Positions 16,565-25,839 of a stretch of DNA of 64,000 nucleotides are shown piece after piece. The notes below the pieces were generated by a model. The model saw only the letters and a list, made by a program, of their open reading frames with translations, was not told the origin of the DNA and ran no database searches. Positions within the stretch are counted from its first letter, which is position 1. Every line of letters begins with the position of its first letter. The DNA comes from UBA969 sp041694635 (lineage in GTDB: Bacteria; Planctomycetota; Planctomycetia; Gemmatales; Gemmataceae), in NCBI GenBank assembly GCA_041694635.1, contig JBDNHI010000104.1, positions 11,904 to 75,903 of the forward strand, written 5' to 3'. The translations under genes and the position numbers were made by a program.

Positions 16565-17386
16565 ATGCAATCTAAAACCAGGAGTCCACTTCCAGGCCTT
16601 AGTCTTAGCCTTGGTTATTCAATTACTTATTTAAGCTTACTTGTACTTATTCCACTTTCCGCTTGTTTTATTAAGGCTGGGTCTCTTAGTTTTCTAGAAT
16701 TTTGGAACATCGTTTGGAGCGAAAGAACCCGGGCCGCCTACTCGCTTACTTTCACTAGTGCATTTGTAGCTGCGGTGATCAATGTATTTATTGGCTTTCT
16801 TGTTGCGTGGGTTCTGGTGCGGTACGAATTTCCTTTTAAAAAGTTTGTTGATGCGATGATTGATCTTCCTCTTGCACTTCCTACGGCAGTTGCGGGTTTG
16901 GTTTATTCGAGCCTTTATGTAGAAAGTGGTTGGCTGGGTCAGTATTTAGTGCCATTAGGTATTAATGCAGCTTATACGAAGTTTGCAATTATTTGGGTGT
17001 TGGTGTTCACTGGGTTTCCCTTTGTAGTGCGAACGGTGCAACCCGTGCTTGAAGAACTTGACCCTGAAGTGGAGGAAGCTGCGTCAATACTTGGGGCCAG
17101 CCGGCTTCAGATTTTTACTAAGATTTTATTTCCTACTGTTTTTCCTGCTGTACTTTCTGGGTTTGCACAGGCTTTTGCTAGGGGCTTGGGTGAATATGGC
17201 TCGGTTATTTTTGTTTCTAGCAACATTCCTTTTGAAACCGAGCTTGCCCCAGTTCTTATTGTAACCCGACTAGAAGAAATGGCCTACCCTGAGGCTACTG
17301 CTATTGCTACGGTGTTATTAGTTGCATCCTTTTTATTATTAGCATTTATCAATACCATCGAAATGTGGAGCAAGCGCCTTGGCTAA
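16565..17386 (+). CDS. cysT: Sulfate ABC transporter permease CysT
   Basis: Inner-membrane permease subunit of the sulfate importer; pairs with CysW. It has about six membrane helices and the coupling-helix EAA motif EEAASILGASRLQIFTKILFP, followed by GFAQAFARGLGEYGSV, both hallmarks of this family. Helices carry FPFKKFVDAMIDLPLALPTAVAGLVY, as in E. coli CysT. Length 273 is typical. It starts 24 bases after the binding-protein gene, and its last codons overlap the TTG start of cysW by eight bases. Confidence 0.95.
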   Translation: MQSKTRSPLPGLSLSLGYSITYLSLLVLIPLSACFIKAGSLSFLEFWNIVWSERTRAAYSLTFTSAFVAAVINVFIGFLVAWVLVRYEFPFKKFVDAMIDLPLALPTAVAGLVYSSLYVESGWLGQYLVPLGINAAYTKFAIIWVLVFTGFPFVVRTVQPVLEELDPEVEEAASILGASRLQIFTKILFPTVFPAVLSGFAQAFARGLGEYGSVIFVSSNIPFETELAPVLIVTRLEEMAYPEATAIATVLLVASFLLLAFINTIEMWSKRLG

Positions 17387-18257
17387 TCAAATTACCAGCT
17401 TTGCTGCACCAAAAAAGAAAAGGCTGGAAGACCCAGCTTGGCTTAGGTATTTACTCATTACCTCGGCACTTAGCGTAGTTACCCTGATCATTGGTATCCC
17501 AGTATTTCATGTTTTTTATAAAGCTTTTGAGAAAGGGACGGGGGTCTACTTTGATAGTCTTTTTAATAACGCAAACACTTTGCACTCGATTTTTCTTACG
17601 CTTTCAATTGCACCTAGGGCTGTGTTTTTAAGTGTTATTTTTGGACTCGTAGCAGCTTGGGCTATTGCTCGGTTTCGCTTTCCTGGTAGAGCCATTTTGC
17701 TTACACTTATGGATTTACCCCTTGCCGTTTCGCCCGTGGTCGCAGGTTTAGTTTTTGTGCTTTTGTTTGGTATGCAAGGATGGTTTGGCCCTTGGCTTGC
17801 AAGCCATAATCTGCAAATCCTTTTTAGTACCCCTGCCCTTGTTCTTGCAACCTGCTTTGTTACTCTTCCTTATGTTGTGCGTGAACTGCTTCCAGTTTTA
17901 GAAGCGTATGGAGAAGAAGAAGAACTTGCTGCTGTAAGTTTGGGGGCAAACGGTTGGCAGATGTTTTGGCGAATTACTTTGCCTAACATTCGCTTGGCGC
18001 TTATTTATGGCATAATCCTTTGCAATGCTCGTGCAATGGGAGAGTTTGGTGCTGTCTATGTTGTTTCGGGTCGTATTTCTGGATTTAATGATACGATGCC
18101 TTTGCGTATTGAAAAACTCTTTCAAGAATACGATATGACGGGCGCCTTTGCTCTTGCTTCCGTACTTACTTTTTTGGCGTTGATTACGCTTGGGGTTAAA
18201 ACTTATTTGGAAAAGAATATGGAGAATCGGCATTCAGATTCTGGAGGAACAAAATGA
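17379..18257 (+). CDS. cysW: Sulfate ABC transporter permease CysW
   Basis: Second permease subunit of the sulfate importer. The start is TTG at 17379 inside the end of cysT. The protein has six predicted helices, the membrane segment FRFPGRAILLTLMDLPLAVSPVVAGLVF, the EAA motif EEEELAAVSLGANGWQMFWRITLP, and NARAMGEFGAVYVVSG. Length 292 agrees with CysW. The N-terminal 25 residues are polar and charged (KKKRLEDP), facing the cytoplasm. Its TGA overlaps the cysA ATG by four bases, indicating translational coupling. Confidence 0.95.
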   Translation: MANQITSFAAPKKKRLEDPAWLRYLLITSALSVVTLIIGIPVFHVFYKAFEKGTGVYFDSLFNNANTLHSIFLTLSIAPRAVFLSVIFGLVAAWAIARFRFPGRAILLTLMDLPLAVSPVVAGLVFVLLFGMQGWFGPWLASHNLQILFSTPALVLATCFVTLPYVVRELLPVLEAYGEEEELAAVSLGANGWQMFWRITLPNIRLALIYGIILCNARAMGEFGAVYVVSGRISGFNDTMPLRIEKLFQEYDMTGAFALASVLTFLALITLGVKTYLEKNMENRHSDSGGTK

Positions 18258-19309
18258 CTATCTCCATTAAAAATGTGTCAAAGAAGTTTAACAACTTTAG
18301 TGCGTTAGATAAAATTAGCTTTACGATTCCAGATGGGGAGTTAGTTGCTTTACTAGGGCCATCTGGATCTGGAAAAACTACGCTTTTGCGCATCATTGCT
18401 GGGCTTGAAAACCCTGATGAAGGTTCGGTTCATTACAGCGATTTGGAAGTAACTACGAAATCTGCGAAGGACCGAAATGTTGGGTTTGTCTTTCAACATT
18501 ATGCGCTTTTTAGGCATATGACTGTTTTTGATAACATCGGATTTGGCTTAAGTGTGCGAGGTTTACCCAAAGAAAAAATCGCCCAAAGGGTGGGTGAGTT
18601 GTTACACCTTATTAGACTCGAGGGATTGGAAAATAGGTATCCTTCTCAACTTTCAGGCGGGCAAAGACAGCGTATTGCACTTGCCCGTGCGCTTGCCGCA
18701 CAACCCAAAGTGCTTTTACTGGATGAACCCTTTGGCGCACTCGATGCTAAGGTCCGTATTGAATTGCGTGAATGGCTTCGCAGGTTGCACGATGAAATCC
18801 ATGTTACCAGTATTTTTGTAACTCACGATCAGGAAGAGGCCTTTGCTGTTGCAGATAAGGTGGTGGTGATGCGTGCAGGGAAGATTGAGCAGATTGGATC
18901 ACCAACCGATGTTTTCGAGAACCCCGCCAATGCCTTTGTGATGGATTTCTTAGGGCAGGTGAATGTCTTTGAAGGGATGCTTGTAAACGGAGTTCCAAGG
19001 ATTACTGGATTTAGTGATTTGAAGGGCCCGCCTCAGAATGATTTTTGTTCTAAGACTATCTATGTTCGGCCTTACGAGTTAGATATTGAGGTTAATTTAA
19101 CTTCGATTGAAGCATTACCCGCAAAAATAATGCATATTAATCCAGCAGGGCCTGTTGTTCGAGTTCACCTGCAAGATTTAAATTCTATTGCCACTGTGTT
19201 TGTTGAGATTAATTTTTCGAAGTTAAAAGAACTTGGAATTACAACGGGACAAAAGGTATATATTCAGCCAAAAAGACTCCGAATCTTTACGCCCGATTAT
19301 ATGATTTAA
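18254..19309 (+). CDS. cysA: Sulfate ABC transporter ATP-binding protein CysA
   Basis: ATPase that powers sulfate uptake. Walker A is GPSGSGKTT (35-43), the Q-loop lies in GFVFQHYALF, the signature is LSGGQRQR (133-140), Walker B LLLDEPF (154-160) and the H-loop TSIFVTHDQEEA. The C-terminal TOBE-like part (about 240-351) contains IYVRPYELDIE, which resembles CysA. It is the last gene of the operon. The downstream neighbour ychF is convergent, 33 bases away; I saw no clear terminator between them. Confidence 0.95.
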   Translation: MTISIKNVSKKFNNFSALDKISFTIPDGELVALLGPSGSGKTTLLRIIAGLENPDEGSVHYSDLEVTTKSAKDRNVGFVFQHYALFRHMTVFDNIGFGLSVRGLPKEKIAQRVGELLHLIRLEGLENRYPSQLSGGQRQRIALARALAAQPKVLLLDEPFGALDAKVRIELREWLRRLHDEIHVTSIFVTHDQEEAFAVADKVVVMRAGKIEQIGSPTDVFENPANAFVMDFLGQVNVFEGMLVNGVPRITGFSDLKGPPQNDFCSKTIYVRPYELDIEVNLTSIEALPAKIMHINPAGPVVRVHLQDLNSIATVFVEINFSKLKELGITTGQKVYIQPKRLRIFTPDYMI

Positions 19310-19342
19310 GTAGGGATTTTGAAACGGCCTAGTAAGCCAAGG

Positions 19343-20434
19343 TTAGACATTAAACAGGAAATGGCAGATGTCACCATCTTGCATAATGTATTCCTTGCCT
19401 ACAATTTTAAGCTTTCCAGCGGCTCGTATATCTTTTTCAGATTTGTAGTGTTCGAGGTCTTGTAGTGAATAAACCTCGGCCCTAATAAAGCCCCTTTCAA
19501 AATCGGTATGTATCACGCCTGCTGCTTGGGGGGCAGTTGCTCCGATTGGTACAGGCCAGGCACGAACCTCTTTTTCCCCCGCAGTGAAGTAGCTTTGGTA
19601 GCCAAGCGATTTATATGCGGCACGCGCTAGCACTGCAAGTGATGGCTCTATAATTCCAGCGGAAGATAACATCTCAGCTCTATCTGCTTCTTCAAGTTCT
19701 GCAATTTCAGCTTCCAGCTTGGCGCATACGGGCACGACTTCGGCCCCTACCTTCTTAGCAAATTCCCGTACTTGCATCACCATCGGGCCTTTGCCTTCTA
19801 AGTCCGTTTCATCTACATTTGCTACATATAATACTTGTTTGGCAGTCATCAGGCCAAAAGCGCTGATAGCCTTGGCTTCGTTTTCTGGTAGTTTAAGGGT
19901 TCGTAATGGTTGATCAGCTTTTAAGTGAACCAGCGATTTTTTGATTGCTTCTACGCGGTCCTTGGCTTCTTTGTCTCCTCCTTTGGCGCTTCGTTCTGCT
20001 TTGGAAAGAGCGGCTTCTAATGTCTGTAAATCGGCCAACATCAACTCTATTTCTATCACTTCGATATCACTTAGCGGGTCAATTTTTCCTGCGACATGTA
20101 TTACATCGGGATCTTCAAAACAACGCACCACTTGAAGGATTGCATCCACTTCTCGTATATGGCTCAGAAATTTATTGCCCATCCCTTCACCTTCACTTGC
20201 ACCTTTGACTATTCCAGCAATATCAACTAGCGTTAATGCCGATGGAATGATTTTCTGCGGTACAATAAATTTTGTGATCCTGTTTAGCCTAGGATCGGGT
20301 ACTGGGACAATGCCCTCGTTTGGCTCGATGGTGCAAAAGGGATAATTAGCTGCTTGAGCCCCTTTAGAACTTGTTAAAGCGTTGAAAAGAGTACTTTTTC
20401 CTACATTCGGCAATCCAACAATTCCAGCTTTCAT
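19343..20434 (-). CDS. ychF: Redox-regulated ATPase YchF (Obg-like)
   Basis: P-loop protein of the OLA1/YchF group, which associates with ribosomes and prefers ATP to GTP. The G1 motif is GLPNVGKST (7-15), G3 is DIAGIVKGASEGEGMGNKFL, and the G4 position reads NVDE instead of NKxD, the change that explains ATP preference. A helical coiled insert follows (LEAALSKAERSAKGGDKEAKDRVEA), and the TGS domain closes the C-terminus (VIHTDFERGFIRAEVYS...DGDICHFLFNV). Length 363 is exact for the family. It stands alone on the minus strand. Confidence 0.96.
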   Translation of the reverse strand: MKAGIVGLPNVGKSTLFNALTSSKGAQAANYPFCTIEPNEGIVPVPDPRLNRITKFIVPQKIIPSALTLVDIAGIVKGASEGEGMGNKFLSHIREVDAILQVVRCFEDPDVIHVAGKIDPLSDIEVIEIELMLADLQTLEAALSKAERSAKGGDKEAKDRVEAIKKSLVHLKADQPLRTLKLPENEAKAISAFGLMTAKQVLYVANVDETDLEGKGPMVMQVREFAKKVGAEVVPVCAKLEAEIAELEEADRAEMLSSAGIIEPSLAVLARAAYKSLGYQSYFTAGEKEVRAWPVPIGATAPQAAGVIHTDFERGFIRAEVYSLQDLEHYKSEKDIRAAGKLKIVGKEYIMQDGDICHFLFNV

Positions 20435-20606
20435 AATGCCTTCTGCCTTTGATAAATGTTCTTAGTGTGGAAGCCCGCTCAGTGCAAGCCGTGGTATCAA
20501 TTATTAAATCTTAGAAGCCCTGAAAATAACCTTGGTACTGTAACAGTTGTAAAACTAGAGTTCTACTTTCGTTTTGTTAGAAAGTGTTCTTGGGGCTGGT
20601 TTAATA

Positions 20607-21797
20607 TTACTTTTCATCTATTTCACCTAAAGCAGCAAAGGGGGTACCTTCGACATATTCTAGAAATGCACCACCCCCCGTTGAAACATGAGTCATTTTT
20701 TCAGCAAGGCCAAAGTCTTCGACAGCTTCGGCGGTTTCGCCACCACCAACAACGGTTACGCCTTGAGAGGCAGCCATCGTGTTGGCAATAGCTTTGGTAC
20801 CTTTGCTGTAGGGTTCATCTTCGAATTTGCCCAAAGGGCCATTCCAAAGAACGGTGGAGGATTTAGCAACTTCAGCGCAGTAAAGTTCGATAGTTTTGGG
20901 GCCGATATCGATACCAATCCAGCCTTCTGGGATCTCGCCTTCGAACACTTTTGCGCCTTGGGGTTCATCAAGCTTTTGCACAGCAAGATGATCAACAGGA
21001 AGTTGGATTTTTCCCTTGCCTAGTTCAAGAAGTTCGGAAGCGATATGGAGTTTATCTGATTCAACCCGAGACCCGCCAATGTTTTTGCCTTGGGCTTTCA
21101 TAAAAGTATAGGTCATAGCACCCCCGATGATCACCTTATCAACTTTGAGAAGTAGTGCTTTGATGAATTTGATTTTGTCGGAGACTTTGCCCCCACCTAA
21201 GATACCTAGCATAGGTCTAGATGGGTTGCTAAAAAGCTGTTCAAGAATTGTTAGTTCTTTCGCCACAAGCGTACCAACAACCCGAGGTTTTCCTTTTAAT
21301 GCGGCGGGAACCCCTAGCATAGATGCATCTTTTCGATGGCAGGTTCCAAAGGCGTCATTTACATAAATATCACCTAAGCTTGCTAGTTCTTGGGCAAAGG
21401 TGGGGTCTCCTGCTTGTTCCCCGGGATGGAATCTTACATTTTCTAGGACCAAAACTTCGCCAGGCTTAAGATTGGCGGCAGCGGATTTTGCATCGGGGCC
21501 AATAATGCTATCAACTTTTTGAACTGGTTTGCCTAAAAGTTCGCCTAATCTTTTAGCTATATTGTTCATTTTAAAAGGTGCATCTTTAATCGGATCGCCT
21601 TTGGGGCGACCTAAATGGCTCATCGCTATTACAGCAGCGCCTTTTTCTAACAAAACCTTAATTGTCGGTAGGGCGCCTCGGATGCGACGGTCGTTAGTTA
21701 TTTCGCCCTGCTCGTTTTGTGGGACATTGAAGTCAACCCGCACGAGTACTTTTTTGCCTTCAATGTTGCCTAACGAAAAGATATCTTTTTTTGCCAT
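20607..21797 (-). CDS. pgk: Phosphoglycerate kinase
   Basis: Makes ATP from 1,3-bisphosphoglycerate in glycolysis. It starts with KKVLVRVDFNVP (14-26 region) and shows SHLGRPKG, LENVRFHPGEQ, VNDAFGTCHRKDAS, GGGKVSDKI and the nucleotide-binding C-terminal GGGETAEAVEDFG...STGGGAFLEYVEG. Length 396 is typical. It lies downstream of gap on the same strand, as in many bacteria, but an intrinsic terminator between them (21851-21893) suggests that only part of the gap message reads through. Confidence 0.97.
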   Translation of the reverse strand: MAKKDIFSLGNIEGKKVLVRVDFNVPQNEQGEITNDRRIRGALPTIKVLLEKGAAVIAMSHLGRPKGDPIKDAPFKMNNIAKRLGELLGKPVQKVDSIIGPDAKSAAANLKPGEVLVLENVRFHPGEQAGDPTFAQELASLGDIYVNDAFGTCHRKDASMLGVPAALKGKPRVVGTLVAKELTILEQLFSNPSRPMLGILGGGKVSDKIKFIKALLLKVDKVIIGGAMTYTFMKAQGKNIGGSRVESDKLHIASELLELGKGKIQLPVDHLAVQKLDEPQGAKVFEGEIPEGWIGIDIGPKTIELYCAEVAKSSTVLWNGPLGKFEDEPYSKGTKAIANTMAASQGVTVVGGGETAEAVEDFGLAEKMTHVSTGGGAFLEYVEGTPFAALGEIDEK

Positions 21798-21850
21798 TGC
21801 GATAGCTTTCTTAAATGAATGTTGAGTTATAAAGCCAAAATAAAGACTGC

Positions 21851-21893
21851 AAAAAAATAAAGGGGTTGGTCCATTACAGACCGAACCCCTTTT
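21851..21893 (-). terminator. Terminator between gap and pgk
   Basis: On the minus strand a GC-rich stem (21879-21889 with 21862-21871, one bulged base) closes a 7-base loop and is followed by a seven-base T tract. It follows the gap stop by 13 bases, so it should attenuate gap-pgk read-through. Confidence 0.85.
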
Positions 21894-21906
21894 GATTTAA
21901 TAGCTT

Positions 21907-22935
21907 TTACTTAATCAGTTTGACAAGTTTAACTGCAAGGTCTGCGGTGCGAACGCTGTAGCCCCATTCGTTATCGTACCAGCCAAACACTTTAACTGTA
22001 GTGCCTTTGCCTTTGGGGCTAACCAAGGTACAAAGAGAATCAAAAATGCAACTGTGTGGGTTATCGATGATATCGGAGGAAACAATTGGGTCTTCGGTGT
22101 ATTCAAGTACACCTTTAAGAGCACCATGAGCAGCGGCCTTGAAAGCAGCGTTAACTTCTTCCACGGTGACTTCGCGTTTGAGTTGGACGGTAAGGTCGGT
22201 GATGGAACCGTCTGGCACAGGAACTCGAAGAGCGGTGCCATCGAGTTTACCGGCCATAGCAGGAATAACCAAGCCAATAGCTTTGGCAGCGCCAGTGCTA
22301 CTTGGGATGATATTGCAACCAGCGGCGCGAGCCCTTCTGGGATCAGAGTGAATCTGATCCGCAACATTTTGGTCATTGGTATAGGCGTGAACGGTAGTCA
22401 TCACACCACAAACAATACCGAAATTATCTTCCAAGGTCTTAACCATAGGTGCTAAGGAATTGGTGGTGCAAGAAGCGTTAGAAACGCATTGGTGATCTGC
22501 GGTAAGTTCGTGATCGTTTACGCCAATAACCACGGTTTTGTCTTCGCCTTTTGCAGGGGCGGTTATGATAACCTTCTTGGCGCCGGCTCTAATATGATCG
22601 ATAAAACCACCTTTTGGAGTTTCTTTTTCAGTGAAAAGCCCAGTGGATTCAATTACGATTTCAACGCCCATAGCACCCCAAGGAAGCTTGGAAGGATCTC
22701 GTTCTTTAAGGACTTTAATAGTTTTTCCAGCAACTATAAGTGAGTCTTCGGTGGCTTCCACGGAATGTGGAAATTTACCGTGTACCGAGTCGTATTTAAG
22801 TAGTAATGCCAAACTTTTAGGGTTACCGAGATCATTGATGGCGATGACATCAAGTTCGGATTTTTTTTCCATGAGAGCGCGGAAGACCATTCTACCAATT
22901 CGCCCAAATCCATTAATACCAATCTTAGTTGCCAT
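21907..22935 (-). CDS. gap: Glyceraldehyde-3-phosphate dehydrogenase, type I
   Basis: Oxidises glyceraldehyde 3-phosphate with NAD in glycolysis. The Rossmann motif INGFGRIGR lies at 7-15, the catalytic cysteine is C156 in SNASCTTN, and WYDNEWGYS near the C-terminus is diagnostic. I chose ATG 22935; the longer frame starting at GTG 22950 begins on the GTGAGG ribosome binding site itself. The resulting 342 residues fit the family. It is upstream of pgk and separated from it by a terminator. Nothing unusual in the active site. Confidence 0.97.
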   Translation of the reverse strand: MATKIGINGFGRIGRMVFRALMEKKSELDVIAINDLGNPKSLALLLKYDSVHGKFPHSVEATEDSLIVAGKTIKVLKERDPSKLPWGAMGVEIVIESTGLFTEKETPKGGFIDHIRAGAKKVIITAPAKGEDKTVVIGVNDHELTADHQCVSNASCTTNSLAPMVKTLEDNFGIVCGVMTTVHAYTNDQNVADQIHSDPRRARAAGCNIIPSSTGAAKAIGLVIPAMAGKLDGTALRVPVPDGSITDLTVQLKREVTVEEVNAAFKAAAHGALKGVLEYTEDPIVSSDIIDNPHSCIFDSLCTLVSPKGKGTTVKVFGWYDNEWGYSVRTADLAVKLVKLIK

Positions 22936-23142
22936 TTTTATAAACCTCACTTTTTCTTAAATAAAAAGCCAAGAATTAAAGGTAAAAGCAATTAAAACTC
23001 GGTTTTCGAGAGCAAACCTATTGACACTTGTGGCCGAGTTGCGCATGCGTTGGTATTTTATAAAATATGATTTAATATCGTGAAGTCGAGGGGATAAAAC
23101 CATTGCTTCATAGGTTTTTCTTTAATTTTTCTGGAGGTTATA

Positions 23143-24132
23143 ATGGCTGGAACAGTTCGCGTTGCGGTTACTGGTGCTGCTGGTCAAGTTGCTTATGCTA
23201 TGTTAGGCAGATTAGCCTCGGGCGAAGTTTTTGGGCATAACACGCAGGTGATCTTGCAACTTCTGGAAATTCCTCAGGCCTTACCGGTATTAGAGGGAGT
23301 TGCGATGGAACTCGACGATTGTTCTTTTCCTCTTCTTAAAGAAATTATTCTGACCGATAGCGCTGATAAAGCCTTTGATAGTTGCAATTATGCTCTTTTA
23401 GTTGGCTCTTTTCCCCGCAAACAAGGAATGGAAAGAAAGGAATTGTTGGACATAAACGGTAAAATTTTCGTAGGCCAAGGCAAAGCTCTTGCAGCAAATG
23501 CCGCCTCTGATGTTCGCATTCTTGTCGTTGGTAATCCTTGTAATACTAATTGCTTGGTAGCAAGGTCAAATGGTAAAAGTATCCCTGCAGAACGATGGAC
23601 AGCGATGACAAGGCTTGATCACAATCGAGCACGAACCGCCTTGGCAAAAAAAGCGGGCGTCCTCAGCCAAGAAGTTTCTCAAGTTACAATCTGGGGCAAT
23701 CATAGTAACACTCAGTTCCCAGATTTTACCAACGCTAAAATTCAGGGTAAGCCTGCCGAGCAAATCATTACCGATCGTAAATGGCTCGAAGAATCTTTTG
23801 TTTCCACCATCCAGACCCGAGGCGCTGCTGTCATTAAGGCTCGCGGAATGAGCAGTGCTATGTCTGCTGCGAATGGCGCAATTGATCATGTTAAAAGCCT
23901 TGTAAATCCTACTCCTTCTAACGATTGGGTTAGTATGGCTGTTGTGTCTAAAGGAGAATATGGCGTGCCTAAAGATTTAGTATTCGGTTATCCTTGCACT
24001 TCAGATGGAAAGGGAAATTACCACATTGTTGAAGGGTTGAAACACGATGCGTTTGGCCAAAGAAAAATGCAAATCACTCTTAATGAGTTGTTAGAAGAAA
24101 AGGAATCAGTCAAAGAATTGATCCTTTCCTAA
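23143..24132 (+). CDS. mdh: Malate dehydrogenase
   Basis: Interconverts malate and oxaloacetate with NAD in the TCA cycle. The glycine motif GAAGQVAYAML (11-21) is of the cytosolic/plant-bacterial MDH type. R92 and R98 in FPRKQGMERK bind substrate, D159 and R162 lie in RLDHNRA, and the catalytic histidine is H187 in WGNHSNTQ. Length 329 is normal. GGAGG lies six bases upstream of the ATG. Its stop abuts the stop of the convergent exported-protein gene with no space between. The cofactor loop reads NPCNTN where NPANTN is usual, a mild variation. Confidence 0.95.
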   Translation: MAGTVRVAVTGAAGQVAYAMLGRLASGEVFGHNTQVILQLLEIPQALPVLEGVAMELDDCSFPLLKEIILTDSADKAFDSCNYALLVGSFPRKQGMERKELLDINGKIFVGQGKALAANAASDVRILVVGNPCNTNCLVARSNGKSIPAERWTAMTRLDHNRARTALAKKAGVLSQEVSQVTIWGNHSNTQFPDFTNAKIQGKPAEQIITDRKWLEESFVSTIQTRGAAVIKARGMSSAMSAANGAIDHVKSLVNPTPSNDWVSMAVVSKGEYGVPKDLVFGYPCTSDGKGNYHIVEGLKHDAFGQRKMQITLNELLEEKESVKELILS

Positions 24133-24975
24133 TTATTTTATTCCAATAAGCGTTTCTTTAAATATCGAGTACATCCGGTAGGAACTATTCTCCCCCTGAT
24201 GACCTTTCAAAGTCTTATCCACCTTAAGAATGGATTCGGTCATTAGGCCTTTGTTAGAATCTAAAGTGACTTCTCCTTCGACTAAAAAGGGAAGAAGGGG
24301 AAGTTGATCAGCAACAGTCGCAGGGGTATTTTTTAACTCAGTCGTTACTTGAAGCTTAATTTTTTCTTTATCAATTGCAATGCACTCATACTTTTGGCTG
24401 GTTTCATATTTCTCCCCAGTGCCCTGCGGGGGTTCCAAAGTAATATTGAAGTTGCGCAACCAAGCAAGTCCCTTTTTAATTTCTCCTGCGGGTAGTACAA
24501 CCGCAAAGGGAAGTTCAATTTCATATTTGCTTGCGGCACCAAAGTTACTTTCTTTGACTGAGCGGACCCTTCCTTGGCTATCCATTGTAATGGTTGCGAT
24601 TTTAGTTCCGATATATTTCTCGAGTTGTTCCTTAAGTTGCGGAGTTGCTTCTTTTGGATTTGCAGAATCAAAAGCCATCACTTCGCCTTTTGGATTGGTA
24701 TTTTGCATTTTGATTGCCTCGACTATTAGTGTAAGGGTTGCGATGCCGTCTTTGCTAACATCATCGATGGTCCACTTTTTTGTAAGTTCTAACTGGTTTT
24801 TGAATTCAGTTTTTGAATCCGCAATAATTTCAGTTGCAAGGGTGTTGTGTTCCACTTTGTATAAAAGGGCCTGCCCTTTTGTCCATTTGAACAGACCAGT
24901 TTCTGATTGGGCTTGAGCAGAAGAAACAAAGTAAATTAAAAGGAAAAGAGTAAGGGTAGAAAGAAATCGTGACAT
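24133..24975 (-). CDS. Exported protein, DUF6263-like
   Basis: From ATG 24975 (GGGGA six bases upstream) the chain opens with a signal peptide SRFLSTLTLFLLIYFVSSAQA, cleaved near residue 23. An earlier in-frame start at 25008 would bury the signal and is less likely. The mature domain (about 255 residues) alternates beta strands and resembles DUF6263-type lipid-binding-like proteins of planctomycetes (FKWTKGQALLYKVEHN, then TMDSQGRVRSV, and a C-terminal EGEVTLDSNKGLMTES). The assignment is by eye. It lies 90 bases downstream of an alpha/beta hydrolase gene on the same strand. Confidence 0.72.
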   Translation of the reverse strand: MSRFLSTLTLFLLIYFVSSAQAQSETGLFKWTKGQALLYKVEHNTLATEIIADSKTEFKNQLELTKKWTIDDVSKDGIATLTLIVEAIKMQNTNPKGEVMAFDSANPKEATPQLKEQLEKYIGTKIATITMDSQGRVRSVKESNFGAASKYEIELPFAVVLPAGEIKKGLAWLRNFNITLEPPQGTGEKYETSQKYECIAIDKEKIKLQVTTELKNTPATVADQLPLLPFLVEGEVTLDSNKGLMTESILKVDKTLKGHQGENSSYRMYSIFKETLIGIK

Positions 24976-25065
24976 AATAAATCCCCACTGTGAAGAATAA
25001 GCAAGCAAATAACCTATAAGAATGTAGCAAAGGGCATTAATTTCTCCAAGTCCACTTGTAAATAG

Positions 25066-25815
25066 TCACCAATTTAGAAAAGCCTTAAGATTAGAATAAA
25101 ACGCCTGATTAGGGCTGTGATGATGGTCTTGGTTCTTCATAGGGTGTAAAAATTTAGGTTCAGCCGCTGCTGCAAATAATTCCTCAGCTTGGGAATAGGG
25201 TACTAACCTATCTGCTGTGCCGTGACTGATGAAAACTGGGCAATAGCAAAACTTAATCCAAGATAAAGTATCAAGTTTGGTTTTAAGAAAAGCTAAGCCC
25301 GGAAGTCTAGGGTAAAGTTTTTGTGCCATCGCTTTGAACGAAGTAAAGGCACTATTTAAAACAAGACAGGCTGGGGGGGTGTCTTGTGCCAATTTGCAAG
25401 CTATGGCACCCCCAAGCGATCCCCCATAATAAATCAAATCTCGAGGCTTAAAGCCTTTTAAAAAAAGCCAATTTAAGGAAGCATTAGCAGAATCGTGGCA
25501 CCCAGACTCCGATGGTTTCCCCGAACTTTTTCCATATCCAGGATAATCAAAAATCAAAACGCCTAAGTCAAGTGACTGATGCCAACGCTTAACCCCATCA
25601 AAACGGTAACTAAGGTTCCCACCATTACCGTGGCAATAAATTAAAGCTCGGTGTGGCTTTCCTGCGGGTGGTGGCAACCACCAAGCGTGGATTTTATCCC
25701 CTCGCGTACTTAAAATCCAAACGTCTTCAACTGCGAATTCTTCAGGAACGGGCGACCACCCTTGGCTTGCTCTGGTAGGCCGAAAAAGGAGAAAGTTTTC
25801 AATAAACTCAAACAA
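25066..25815 (-). CDS. Alpha/beta hydrolase (ABHD13/17-like)
   Basis: A serine hydrolase of unknown substrate. The oxyanion HGNGGNL motif lies near residue 60, the strand FDYPGYGKSSGKPSE follows, and the nucleophile serine is in YGGSLGGA. The acid is in SHGTADRLVP and the histidine in the NQDHHH stretch near the C-terminus. There is no signal peptide, although the first 15 residues (FEFIENFLLFRP) are mildly hydrophobic and may sit on the membrane. Length 249 is normal. It begins 25 bases after the lnt stop, suggesting co-transcription. Confidence 0.85.
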   Translation of the reverse strand: MFEFIENFLLFRPTRASQGWSPVPEEFAVEDVWILSTRGDKIHAWWLPPPAGKPHRALIYCHGNGGNLSYRFDGVKRWHQSLDLGVLIFDYPGYGKSSGKPSESGCHDSANASLNWLFLKGFKPRDLIYYGGSLGGAIACKLAQDTPPACLVLNSAFTSFKAMAQKLYPRLPGLAFLKTKLDTLSWIKFCYCPVFISHGTADRLVPYSQAEELFAAAAEPKFLHPMKNQDHHHSPNQAFYSNLKAFLNW

Positions 25816-25839
25816 TTTTGTTCCCCTATTTGTTTCTTC